Part shown: positions 36,776 to 44,819 of the stretch, piece by piece
Layout of the letters: each line of letters opens with the position of its first letter
How positions within the stretch are numbered: position 1 is the first letter of the stretch
Source: RI-153 sp963721725
GTDB taxonomy: Bacteria; Chloroflexota; Anaerolineae; Caldilineales; Caldilineaceae
Length of the DNA stretch: 64,000 nt
Assembly: GCA_963721725.1 (NCBI GenBank)
Contig: CAVRLX010000016.1
Coordinates: 434,001 to 498,000 of the forward strand
Direction of reading: 5' to 3'
The notes under the pieces: generated by a model
Databases searched by the model: none
Seen by the model: the letters and a program-made list of their open reading frames with translations, nothing else
Told to the model about the DNA's origin: nothing
Made by a program: the position numbers and the translations under genes

Positions 36776-36860
36776 GGGGAACCTCATTTCTGAATGTTGA
36801 AACCAAACTATGTCTATAAAACGGGCGAAGAGGGGGCAGCCGTTCCCTCTGGAAGCAGCC

Positions 36861-37673
36861 TTACAAAGAAGATGGGCGGGGAGCCAGCCAGGCAAGTATT
36901 CCAAACAGACCGCAACGCCCCTGTTCGGCGCGGTGGCTATAGAAGTCGTCGGTGCTTTGGGCGGTGTCAATGCCGCTGATTTCGATCTGGGTCGCTGGCA
37001 CGCCCGCTTCGATAAACTGGGCGGCGTTGGCCTGCCACAGATCAAAATAGGGGTTGGCATCGGGGCCGTTGGGGTGGGTGAAAAAACGCTCTGCGCCGGG
37101 CAGCTTTGCCTGTGCCATGTGATAAACCTCAGCGCCGACTTCATAGCTGGCCGGGCCGATGCTGGGGCCAATGCCCACACGCAGATGGGCGGGGTCGCTG
37201 CCATAGGCCGCCATCATCGCCCAGAGCGTGGCCGCGCCCACACCGTTGACCGTGCCACGCCAGCCAGCATGACAGATGCCCAGCGCGTGGGTGACGGGAT
37301 CGTAGATCAACAGAGGCACACAATCGGCAAAGACGAGAAAAAGCGGCAGTCCCACAGCATCGGTGATCAGGGCATCGGTCGCCTTTTGGCGCGATCCCGC
37401 CTCGTCCCGATCCACCTTTGCCACACCTGTGCCGTGGATCTGGTGTGTGCGTACCGGCTGTGTGGGGTCAAGATCCAACGCAGCACAAAAGCGGGCGAAG
37501 TTCTGGTTGACACGTTCTGGTTCATCGCCGCGCGCCACGCTAAAATTCAGGCTTGTCCACGGCGCGGGCGAGATTCCGCCGTGGCGAGTGCTGACGTGGG
37601 CACGCACAGGCAGATCCGCCAGGGAGTCGAAGGTATAGGTAACAACGCCGTTGGGGTGAGAGATACGGTGCAT
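36861..37673 (-). CDS. pgeF: peptidoglycan editing factor / purine nucleoside phosphorylase (laccase domain)
   Basis: A 270-residue YfiH/PgeF protein (copper-oxidase fold, DUF152). Zinc-binding and catalytic features are STRHGGISPAPWTSLNFS, the HQIHGTGV histidines, ADCVPLLIYDP and GICHAGWRGTVNGVGAATLWAM. Members act as adenosine/inosine phosphorylase-deaminases, and in E. coli the protein keeps Ser out of peptidoglycan stems. It begins 2 bp after the YgiT-type zinc-finger gene, an unusual upstream neighbour. Confidence 0.92.
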   Translation of the reverse strand: MHRISHPNGVVTYTFDSLADLPVRAHVSTRHGGISPAPWTSLNFSVARGDEPERVNQNFARFCAALDLDPTQPVRTHQIHGTGVAKVDRDEAGSRQKATDALITDAVGLPLFLVFADCVPLLIYDPVTHALGICHAGWRGTVNGVGAATLWAMMAAYGSDPAHLRVGIGPSIGPASYEVGAEVYHMAQAKLPGAERFFTHPNGPDANPYFDLWQANAAQFIEAGVPATQIEISGIDTAQSTDDFYSHRAEQGRCGLFGILAWLAPRPSSL

Positions 37674-37675
37674 GG

Positions 37676-37924
37676 TTAGACGTATTCGGCCACAGGAACC
37701 ATCTCAACTCGATCCGCTGATGTTTGATGGGTTGCGATTTCTTCGACGCGCCGTAACAAAGATGCATGATAGTATCGATGACCGCATTTGTCACAGACAC
37801 CAATAGGAACATTTTCAAGGATCACAAAACCGTCCCGGTGTTTGAATATCTCGCGTGATACGAGTTGCATACGCACCGTTCCTGCACAATATTCGCACTC
37901 ATAGCCATAGAGATCTTTATTCAT
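37676..37924 (-). CDS. YgiT-type zinc-finger protein (antitoxin-like)
   Basis: An 82-residue protein with two cysteine pairs, YECEYCAGTV and GVCDKCGHRYY, that form the zinc ribbon of YgiT/MqsA-type antitoxins, with ENVPIGVC linking them and a short helical tail (LLRRVEEIATHQ). The DNA-binding HTH of full-length MqsA is absent. It overlaps the upstream DUF4258 gene by 8 bp, the usual pairing of such genes as a toxin-antitoxin module. Confidence 0.8.
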   Translation of the reverse strand: MNKDLYGYECEYCAGTVRMQLVSREIFKHRDGFVILENVPIGVCDKCGHRYYHASLLRRVEEIATHQTSADRVEMVPVAEYV

Positions 37925-38213
37925 CGGCCTCTGTTACCTCATATACAGTGATGATCAGAAATACATGCGTCTTTGTGATTCGCCCCACCATCCCTACACT
38001 GGTTTGCATATCTCTGGCTGGTCCGACAAGTGTATATCGCGTTCCCCGTATATCTCCGGTCTCTACTCTGGTTATTTCCCCGTGTAGCAATGCATGTTCA
38101 ATATCAGACAGATATAGATAGTCGTTTGCCATTTCTTCGAGTGCATGTTGTGTGAGATCGTACTCACCCAAGGCAACCATATCTTGAATAAGGTGAAGAA
38201 CTGGTTGACTCAT
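37917..38213 (-). CDS. DUF4258 protein (toxin-like)
   Basis: A 98-residue DUF4258 protein. LTQHALEEMANDYLYLSDIEHALLHGEI is the family helix with the His-Ala-x-x-x-Met signature, followed by YTLVGPARD and IITVYEV strands that resemble the RelE/BrnT fold. It is the first gene of a pair with the YgiT-type zinc finger, so a ribonuclease toxin role is likely but not shown. It lies 9 bp after the SGNH hydrolase stop, apparently inserted into the SGNH-pgeF interval. Confidence 0.75.
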   Translation of the reverse strand: MSQPVLHLIQDMVALGEYDLTQHALEEMANDYLYLSDIEHALLHGEITRVETGDIRGTRYTLVGPARDMQTSVGMVGRITKTHVFLIITVYEVTEADE

Positions 38214-38222
38214 CTACAGCCG

Positions 38223-39218
38223 CTAATTTTCAAAGTGCGTTTTGGCAACCTGCCTAATAAAATTCTGCCCCATCAACTGGTACCCCTCAGCGTTGGGATG
38301 CAGATCGTCGGGGAGGAGATGTGCGAGTTTGGCATCAAAGATCTGGCGTCCGTCCACATAGTGCAAATTGCGGTCGCCGTGGGCCTGCAACGTCGCCACG
38401 GCTGCTTCCACTTCGGCACGCATGGCCTGGAGCGTAAACTCGACAGCATTGACGGCTGTTTCACGCGGTGGCGAGAAAATCGGCGAAAGCACCACAAAGG
38501 GTGTATCGGGATGTTTCTCGCGCACGATCTGCACAAAGCCCATGATGCCCGGCCCAAAGGTGCGTTGATTGAGAGAATTGGCCCCATAGATGTTAATGCC
38601 TACACACATAGACAGAAACTCGGCGGGCAGATCACGCATAAGGCGTGCAATCATCGGATCGAGATGGCACTGGCCGCCGAAACCCAAGCAGGTGAGATTG
38701 TAGCCACATTCACGGGCCACGATGGCGGGCCATGTCTGTGAGGGGGACGCCGCTTGCCGACACTGTGTAATCGAACTGCCATACGTGATCCAGCGCGGGC
38801 GCTGATCGTGGACTGCGTCAAGGCTGGCCCCCTCATCGATCTCCAGACCGCGCAGGCAAAACTCGCCAAACTGGGGCAACCAAAGGTCTATCGTTTTCTC
38901 GCCAGCGGGCAGATCGGCAAACGCAAACGTAGTGTGGTCGGCTGTCTCTGTCGAGGCAACAAACTCGCCGTCGCAATAGAGATCCACCGGCGAGCGCTCT
39001 GGAAAGGCGACCATTTCGCCGCGCAGAGTTCGGGTGTCACTGCGCAAGGTCAGGCGCACGCCGGCGGGCATAGCCGCGCGTTCCGCCAGCGGCAGCGCAT
39101 ACAGGCTGCGATCTTTTTCCGGGATGCGCCAGGGCATCACCCAGTCGGCCTCTTGCTGCAACGAAACAGCGCCGGGCCACGAGAGTCGAGTATCGGCGGG
39201 GGAAATTCTCTGGCGCAT
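38223..39218 (-). CDS. SGNH/GDSL hydrolase with N-terminal beta domain
   Basis: A 331-residue two-domain esterase. Residues 1-140 are a beta-sandwich (carbohydrate-esterase 2-like, LTLRSDTRTLRGEM, VDLYCDGEFVAST). The catalytic domain begins with ITYGSSITQ (nucleophile Ser), then LGFGGQCHLDP, CVGINIYG and finally DDLHPNAEGYQLMGQNF with the Asp-His pair. No signal peptide is seen, so it is probably cytoplasmic. It may deacetylate sugars; the substrate is unknown. Confidence 0.85.
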   Translation of the reverse strand: MRQRISPADTRLSWPGAVSLQQEADWVMPWRIPEKDRSLYALPLAERAAMPAGVRLTLRSDTRTLRGEMVAFPERSPVDLYCDGEFVASTETADHTTFAFADLPAGEKTIDLWLPQFGEFCLRGLEIDEGASLDAVHDQRPRWITYGSSITQCRQAASPSQTWPAIVARECGYNLTCLGFGGQCHLDPMIARLMRDLPAEFLSMCVGINIYGANSLNQRTFGPGIMGFVQIVREKHPDTPFVVLSPIFSPPRETAVNAVEFTLQAMRAEVEAAVATLQAHGDRNLHYVDGRQIFDAKLAHLLPDDLHPNAEGYQLMGQNFIRQVAKTHFEN

Positions 39219-39248
39219 TGTTACCTCAAAAGTTGCTTGAAAAGGGGT

Positions 39249-41132
39249 TTAGGCTTCCAATGGAATCGGTGCAATCGAGACTTTGCCCAACGCGGTCCGA
39301 TGTTCTTCGGCCTTCAACTTGGTCCACGGCTTCCAATCCTCGGCACGCCACGGACCCCCTTTGGCCGTGGGCACAGGACGATTCTCGTTGCCCCCATAGC
39401 GGAAAGCCCAATCGGGATCACAGGCCTGGCACGAGAGACAACCCGCGCTATCCGGCGGGCAGCTTAGCCCGGTCTTATCCTGGGCTGCCAACCGCAATTC
39501 GTAGTGAAAGTAATTTTCGCTGACGCCACTCTGCACAATATCCCAGGGCAGCGGCGCACCGATCTCCCATTTGCCCAAATAGTGATCCGGGTCCAGACCC
39601 AGATCTTGCATGATCTGGAAGAAGGTCCGCACGTTGAGATCGCCCGACGGGATCGCCAGCAGAACCTTTGCCAGTTCACGGTCGCCGCGGCTGAGCACAG
39701 CCTGCACCTCGGCCCAATCGGGCGAATCCGCACGAACGGCGATGCCGTGGCGGGCCAGCGCTTTGTTAATCGTGCGCTGTCGATCCTTGATCGTGTATGA
39801 ATCGGCCATGCCTTCCCATTGGAAAGGCGTGTGTGCTTTAGGCACAAAAGGCGTGGCGTTGATGGCAATCCGCCGATTAAAATGCTGTTTGGCCGTCAGC
39901 GTAAAATCGACCAGCGCCTGAATATCGTCGTCGGTCTCCGTGGGGTGGCCCACCATAAAATAGAGCTTCAACTGTGGCATGTTTAATTCGTTTGCCAGCC
40001 GAATCGCCGCCATCATCTGATCTTCGGTCTGGGTTTTGTTGATCACATTGCGCAGCCGCTGGCTGCCCGCTTCCGGCGCAACGGTGAGCGTTTGCGTGCC
40101 GCCCGCTGCCATGGCCTTGATCAGCGGAATCGAGATCGGGTCCATACGCATGGAACTGGCGCTGATGCTGGCCCCCATGCCGTGGAGTTCCGTCGCCAGC
40201 GTGTCGATCTGTGTATGGTCGCTCACCGCCGCGCTGACAAGGCCAATCCGGCTGTGGCCCTTGCCGATGGCATCCCGCGCCCATCCCAAAAGCGTATCCA
40301 ACGGCTGTTCGCGCGGCGGGCGATAGACATAACCAGCCAGACAGAACCGACAGCCGCGCCCGCAGCCCCGGGCAATCTCCATGAGGTGCATCTCGCCAAA
40401 CTCGGTATCCGGTGTGTAGATCGTAGAGTGGGTGGGGTATTTATACAACTCGCGCACCCACAGCCGTTGCACGGGGCGAAAGTCAACATGAGTGCGGTTG
40501 GACGGTCGTAGCGACGGCACATAAAAGCCCGGCAATTGATCCAAGGTAGCCAGCAAAGCAGTGCGGTCGTCGTAGAGTCCTTCGCGGCAGAGGTCAATAA
40601 ATTGGGGCAGTGCTTCTTCCCCTTCGCCGATCAAAATGACGTCGAAAAAGGGCGCCATCGGCTCAGGGTTCATGGTAATGCCCGGCCCACCGGCGATGAG
40701 AAGCGGCCATTCGCTGCCATCCCACCGTTTGGAGGCCTGTCGATCTTGGGCCAGCGGCGGCACGTTGGCCTGGCGCAACATCTCCACCACGTTGAAATAG
40801 TCCATCTCCCACGAGATGGTGAAGGCCCAAATGTCGAACTCCTCGGCGGGGCGTTCATTCTCCAGAGAAAGCAACGGATTGCCCGCCGCCGCGCCGCCTT
40901 TTTCCCAAAAGATGCGCTCGCAGACCACGTCCGATTCGGCATTGAGTCGGCTATAAAGGAGTTGAAAAGCCAAGCTACTCATGCCCACGTAATAGCTGTT
41001 GGGGAAAGAGAGCGCCACGGGCAGCTTTCCGCCCCAATCTTTGACAATGGTGCCTTTTTCTTGTGCCAGCGGGCTGGGCGTTTGGTGACCGGGATGGGAG
41101 CGTTTTTGTGGGGTGCGTCGAAATTTTGCCAT
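39249..41132 (-). CDS. TIGR03960-type B12-binding-domain radical SAM protein
   Basis: A 627-residue radical SAM protein. An N-terminal cobalamin-binding-like domain (ALSFPNSYYVGMSSLAFQLLY, LIAGGPGITMNPEP) precedes the radical SAM barrel with the cluster motif CGRGCRFC in EIARGCGRGCRFCLAGYVYRPPR. Later segments include KLYFMVGHPTETDDDI and INATPFVPKAHTPFQW. A cysteine cluster CPPDSAGCLSCQAC near the end may bind another metal site. The family is often encoded beside a TIGR03936 partner and tRNA or ribosomal genes; that partner is not here. The ATG at 41132 is preceded by a terminator-like hairpin. Confidence 0.88.
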   Translation of the reverse strand: MAKFRRTPQKRSHPGHQTPSPLAQEKGTIVKDWGGKLPVALSFPNSYYVGMSSLAFQLLYSRLNAESDVVCERIFWEKGGAAAGNPLLSLENERPAEEFDIWAFTISWEMDYFNVVEMLRQANVPPLAQDRQASKRWDGSEWPLLIAGGPGITMNPEPMAPFFDVILIGEGEEALPQFIDLCREGLYDDRTALLATLDQLPGFYVPSLRPSNRTHVDFRPVQRLWVRELYKYPTHSTIYTPDTEFGEMHLMEIARGCGRGCRFCLAGYVYRPPREQPLDTLLGWARDAIGKGHSRIGLVSAAVSDHTQIDTLATELHGMGASISASSMRMDPISIPLIKAMAAGGTQTLTVAPEAGSQRLRNVINKTQTEDQMMAAIRLANELNMPQLKLYFMVGHPTETDDDIQALVDFTLTAKQHFNRRIAINATPFVPKAHTPFQWEGMADSYTIKDRQRTINKALARHGIAVRADSPDWAEVQAVLSRGDRELAKVLLAIPSGDLNVRTFFQIMQDLGLDPDHYLGKWEIGAPLPWDIVQSGVSENYFHYELRLAAQDKTGLSCPPDSAGCLSCQACDPDWAFRYGGNENRPVPTAKGGPWRAEDWKPWTKLKAEEHRTALGKVSIAPIPLEA

Positions 41133-41144
41133 AAATGTTTTTAC

Positions 41145-41173
41145 CAAAAAAGAGACGGTCACCGGGACCGTCT
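41145..41173 (-). terminator. terminator-like hairpin in the leader of the radical SAM gene
   Basis: On the minus strand AGACGGTC/GACCGTCT (5-base loop) is followed by CTTTTTT, ending 13 bp before the ATG at 41132. A possible -10 TAAAAT at about 41189-41194 lies upstream, so the hairpin would be inside the leader and could attenuate expression. It could also be a second terminator for acpP. Confidence 0.55.
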
Positions 41174-41250
41174 GCTTGTAAACGATACGTTATTTTACCA
41201 CAGATCGGGCAGAACTCCGTGGCCCGTGTACCAGTGTCATCCCATCGCAC

Positions 41251-41284
41251 AAAAAAGAGCGGATCAGCCTAAGCCGATCCGCTC
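41251..41284 (-). terminator. intrinsic terminator after acpP
   Basis: The arms GAGCGGATC and GATCCGCTC are followed on the minus strand by TTTTTT, 24 bp past the acpP stop. Confidence 0.85.
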
Positions 41285-41307
41285 CTCCGATGAGTCCATT
41301 TGCTGCG

Positions 41308-41541
41308 TTACTGCGCGTCCAGATGGGTAACCACATCGCCCACGGTGACGATTTCTTGGGCCTTTTCATCGCTAATGTCGCCGCCGAACTCGTCCTCAAA
41401 CGCCATAATCAATTCCACCAGATCAAGGCTGTCTGCATCAAGATCGTCTTTGAAACTAGCATTCATGGTAACGTCTTCTGGATCGACATCCAGTTGGTCT
41501 ACAATAATTTTGCGAATGCGTTCAAATGTGTTTTCTGCCAT
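41308..41541 (-). CDS. acpP: acyl carrier protein
   Basis: A 77-residue acyl carrier protein. The phosphopantetheine serine is Ser38 in DDLDADSLDLVELIM, inside the standard acidic four-helix bundle. It carries growing acyl chains in fatty acid synthesis. It stands alone here, with no fab genes next to it, between its own terminator and a 420-bp upstream gap. Start ATG follows AAGGGGAAG. Confidence 0.97.
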   Translation of the reverse strand: MAENTFERIRKIIVDQLDVDPEDVTMNASFKDDLDADSLDLVELIMAFEDEFGGDISDEKAQEIVTVGDVVTHLDAQ

Positions 41542-41963
41542 GTCACTTCCCCTTTACGTAAATTGGGTCTCTTCACCTGTGTGGTAGCCGGTAAATGAAT
41601 TACTATCAGTAGAATACCCTGACTTCTACCTACGGTTATACGGCAGTCAAGGGCATTCGTCAATAGGCGCTCTCCGTTAAAATCGTTTTTCGCGCTGGAA
41701 ACCTGCTCTGTGCAAACCTGACCCATTGTAGCGGTTGCCCCCAACGCTGTCAAAAGCCATGCTTATGAAACCATGTGCAAAGGGGAACCGCCCCAATCGC
41801 CCTCTAAATTGAACTTTCCAAAAGGCATAGGTAGAATGCGAAAGCATAGACTGACTTACCCTACAAAACACACAAAGCGAGCAATAGTTACGCGCCAGAC
41901 TCCCATTTTGTGCTTTACTCAGCAAAGCCCATTCACGGTTGCACCAATTTTCGCAGGCAGGAG
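41542..41963. other. gene-free stretch between acpP and fni
   Basis: A 422-bp divergent intergenic region that must hold the acpP and fni promoters. A minus-strand frame of 82 codons at 41677-41925 has no coding character. I see no strong palindrome, repeat or clear -35/-10 pair in it. Confidence 0.5.
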
Positions 41964-43025
41964 ATGAGTGTGTCTACACACAGCAGTCGCAAGGATGATC
42001 ACATCCGCATCAACCTTGAAGAAGATGTCGCCTTTCAACAACTCTCCACAGGGCTGGAGCGCTATCATTTTGTGCATCAGGCGCTGCCAGAGATTAATCT
42101 GGACGAGGTGGATACGCGCCTTACTCTCTTCGGCAAGCGGCTTTCCGCACCCATTCTGGTCAGTTCCATGACCGGAGGCACAGCGCGTGCGTCGATGATC
42201 AACCAACGGCTGGCCGAGGCTGTGCAAGCGCGGGGGCTGGCGATGGGCGTGGGCAGCCAGCGCGCTGCCCTCGAAGATCCGGCCAGCGCGCGCTCTTTTC
42301 AAGTGCGCCAATACGCCCCCACTGCGCTCATCTTTGCCAATCTGGGCGCGGTGCAGTTGAACAATGGCTATAGCATCGATCATTGCCGGCGCGCTGTGGA
42401 GATGGTGGAGGCCGATGCGCTGATCTTGCACCTGAACCCGCTCCAAGAGGTGGTGCAGGCTGGCGGTGACACCAACTGGAAAGATCTCTTGCCCAAGATC
42501 ACCGCCATTTGCCGCCAACTTCCTGTGCCTGTGATCGCCAAAGAGGTGGGCTGGGGCATTAGCGCGGCCACAGCGCGACGGCTGATGGAGGCGGGCATCG
42601 CCGCCATTGACGTGGCTGGCGCTGGTGGGACGTCGTGGAGCCAGGTGGAGATGCACCGTGCGCCCAACGAGCGGCTGCGTCGGCTGGCGGCCGCTTTTGT
42701 GGATTGGGGCATCCCCACGGCGACCAGTTTAATTACCGTGCGCGAGGTGCGCGCCGAGATGAATATGCCCGATCTGCCGCTCTTTGCCAGCGGCGGCATG
42801 CGCACAGGCCAAGATGTTGCCAAAGCCGTAGCGCTGGGCGCGGATCTTGTGGGGCTGGCCGCACCTTTTTTGAAGCGAGTGATGGAATCCACTGAGGCAG
42901 TGCTGGAAGAAATGGAAATTTTGGAAGCTGAACTGCGCATCGCCATGTTTTGCGCGGGCGCACAGCGCCTGGCTGATTTGCGCCAACCCGGTGTCCTCAT
43001 CCGTGTAGGAGATCTTTATGTTTGA
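41964..43025 (+). CDS. fni: type 2 isopentenyl-diphosphate delta-isomerase
   Basis: A 353-residue FMN-dependent isomerase that interconverts IPP and DMAPP. Hallmarks are SSRKDDHIRINLEEDV at the N-terminus, ISSMTGG-like SSMTGGTARASMINQRLA, GVGSQRAALEDP, HLNPLQEVVQ(A)GGDTNW, VIAKEVGWGIS, and the FMN-phosphate GGMRTGQDVAKA. ATG 41964 has GCAGGAG just upstream. It overlaps the polyprenyl synthase start by 8 bp, forming an isoprenoid unit. Confidence 0.95.
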   Translation: MSVSTHSSRKDDHIRINLEEDVAFQQLSTGLERYHFVHQALPEINLDEVDTRLTLFGKRLSAPILVSSMTGGTARASMINQRLAEAVQARGLAMGVGSQRAALEDPASARSFQVRQYAPTALIFANLGAVQLNNGYSIDHCRRAVEMVEADALILHLNPLQEVVQAGGDTNWKDLLPKITAICRQLPVPVIAKEVGWGISAATARRLMEAGIAAIDVAGAGGTSWSQVEMHRAPNERLRRLAAAFVDWGIPTATSLITVREVRAEMNMPDLPLFASGGMRTGQDVAKAVALGADLVGLAAPFLKRVMESTEAVLEEMEILEAELRIAMFCAGAQRLADLRQPGVLIRVGDLYV

Positions 43026-44055
43026 TAGCCGTAGTTTTGTGGAATTTGCGCGGCAATGGTTGCCACCGCTAGAGGACTATATGCGCGAAACCCTGCGTGC
43101 CCAGCGTGCTGGCGTCGACCATTTCTATGGCATGATGCACTATCACATGGGCTGGGCAGATGAAAGCTTTCAGCCCGGCGATTTTTCTGTGGGCAAGCGT
43201 GTGCGTCCGTTGCTCTGTTTAATGGCCTGCGCAGCGGTGGGAGGTGATCCAAATCAGGCGCTGCCCGCCGCCGCTGCCATTGAAATTTTGCACAACTTTT
43301 CGCTGGTGCATGATGACATTGAAGATGGCGACGAGATGCGCCGACATCGTCCCACCCTGTGGAAGCTATGGGGCGTGCCTCAGGCTGTGAACGCCGGGGA
43401 TGGCATGTTTGCTCTGGCCTATCAAGCCCTGTTGGGGCTGACCGCGCGGGGTGTCCCCGCGCCGGTGGTGGTGGAGGCCCTGGCCCAGTTGACCCAAACC
43501 TGTCTGCACCTTACCGAAGGCCAATATTTGGACCTGAATTTTGAGAGGCGCACCGAGGTGGCCGTGGATGAATATGTGCAGATGATCGGTGGCAAAACGG
43601 CGGCGCTGCTGGGCGCATCCCTGGCAATCGGCGCGTTGGTGGGCGGGGCGGATGCCCGCACCGACGCGGCTCTGCACCGCTTTGGGTTTAACATCGGGTT
43701 GGCATTCCAGATTCAAGATGATATTTTGGGCATTTGGGGCGATCCCACGGTGACGGGCAAAGCGGCGGGCAATGATCTGCTGCGTCAAAAGAAAAGCCTG
43801 CCTGTGCTCTTTGCTCTGCATCATCCCCAAGTGGGGCCGCAATTGCAAACGCTGTGGAATTATCCCATTGGCAGCAAGCAGCTTCCCGGTGTGCTCTCCT
43901 TATTGGATCAGGCAGGGGCACAGGCGTATGCCCAGGAGCGCATGGCGGCATTCCACGCCCAGGGTATCGCCGCGCTGACAGAGGCATTGGGGCCTCGTGC
44001 AACAACATCGCCGCTGATGCATCTGGCCGATGGGCTGGTGGCGCGCCAAGCATAA
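43018..44055 (+). CDS. polyprenyl (geranylgeranyl-type) diphosphate synthase
   Basis: A 345-residue trans-prenyltransferase that condenses IPP units. The first Asp-rich motif is DDIEDGDEMRRHRP, the second FQIQDDILGIWGD, with GKRVRPLLCLMAC before the first. The residue just upstream of the first motif (FSLVHDDIED) is of the medium-chain type, so FPP or GGPP are likely products, but chain length cannot be fixed. It is translationally coupled to fni. Confidence 0.92.
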   Translation: MFDSRSFVEFARQWLPPLEDYMRETLRAQRAGVDHFYGMMHYHMGWADESFQPGDFSVGKRVRPLLCLMACAAVGGDPNQALPAAAAIEILHNFSLVHDDIEDGDEMRRHRPTLWKLWGVPQAVNAGDGMFALAYQALLGLTARGVPAPVVVEALAQLTQTCLHLTEGQYLDLNFERRTEVAVDEYVQMIGGKTAALLGASLAIGALVGGADARTDAALHRFGFNIGLAFQIQDDILGIWGDPTVTGKAAGNDLLRQKKSLPVLFALHHPQVGPQLQTLWNYPIGSKQLPGVLSLLDQAGAQAYAQERMAAFHAQGIAALTEALGPRATTSPLMHLADGLVARQA

Positions 44056-44062
44056 CGCTGAC

Positions 44063-44102
44063 AAAAAAACTGCCAGGTTTTCTGAAAACCTGGCAGTTTT
44101 TT
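44063..44102. terminator. bidirectional terminator after the prenyl synthase
   Basis: The arms AAAAACTGCCAGGTTTTC and its complement ending in CTGGCAGTTTTTT give a stem of about 18 bp with T runs on both strands, between convergent genes. Confidence 0.9.
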
Positions 44103-44133
44103 ATAGAATTCTGGTTCGCTCAAAAACGCCTGC

Positions 44134-44658
44134 CTATTTCGGCGCAGTGCGTAGCTGAATGATCAACAGTGTTTCCGTGGAGGTGATCCCGGCCAGTTCA
44201 ATGCCTGCTGATTCTGCCAGATCGGCCAGCGCTTGGTTGCCCTGCTCTTCGGCCATCTGCTCAATCGGGCCGATTTGTCCGGCCAACATGGCGGCGGGAA
44301 TGGTGGCCCCGTTGAGTTTAATCGTGCCGATGGAGAGATCGAGCTTGTTATCGGCTACGCCAATCGTAATCGAAATTGTCGGTTCCACGGCGCCCAGCAC
44401 GGGAACGGTGGTGGCAATGGTCAGATCAATCTGACTGCCCGGCTTAATGTCAATGCGTGGATTTTCGATCTGCATCGACTGCCCTTCCAACGCGCTGGCA
44501 AGTTGGGTCTCCAACAAATGCGAAATAAACGCTTCGGTCAGCGTGACCCGTACACCAGAGGTCCCCTGGGCCGATACAGTGCCCGCACTGGGGGCAACTC
44601 CAGCCATTAGGCCAACCGCCAGCAACAGCGCGGCAATCCGAGAAACCAAAGATCTCAT
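44134..44658 (-). CDS. secreted hypothetical protein
   Basis: A 174-residue protein with a clear signal peptide (RIAALLLAVGLMAGVAPSAGTVSA, cleavage after about residue 30). The mature part has VTLTEAFISHLLETQLASALEGQ followed by strands IDLTIATTVPVLGAV, ISITIGVADNKLDLSIGTIKLNG, and a C-terminal ETLLIIQLRT. The pattern recalls small lipid-binding tubular proteins such as the DUF2993/LmeA group, but I cannot confirm that. It is transcribed alone. Confidence 0.6.
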   Translation of the reverse strand: MRSLVSRIAALLLAVGLMAGVAPSAGTVSAQGTSGVRVTLTEAFISHLLETQLASALEGQSMQIENPRIDIKPGSQIDLTIATTVPVLGAVEPTISITIGVADNKLDLSIGTIKLNGATIPAAMLAGQIGPIEQMAEEQGNQALADLAESAGIELAGITSTETLLIIQLRTAPK

Positions 44659-44780
44659 GTAAGACTCCTTTCAACAGGAAGCAAAGTGTGAATAATCAAT
44701 TCGCCATCCAGGGCGATACCAACCGTGTCAACTTGAGTGTTCTCTATTGTGGGCGAAAGTGGCACGCGAAGCAAGTGGCA

Positions 44781-44811
44781 AAAAAGCGGGCATGAGCGAT
44801 CATGCCCGCTT
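44781..44811 (-). terminator. terminator after the E2 gene
   Basis: Perfect 12-bp arms AAGCGGGCATGA/TCATGCCCGCTT with a 4-base loop; the minus strand continues with TTTT. It ends the pyruvate dehydrogenase-type operon. Confidence 0.9.
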
Positions 44812-44819
44812 ATCCATGA

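Noticed and set aside
36776..37204. Upstream extension of the lipoprotein at 36059
   Set aside because: It lies out of frame inside pgeF and would hide the clear signal peptide that begins at 36775.
41677..41925. 82-codon minus-strand frame in the acpP-fni gap
   Set aside because: No ribosome site, odd composition, and no resemblance to any protein; it is in a promoter region.
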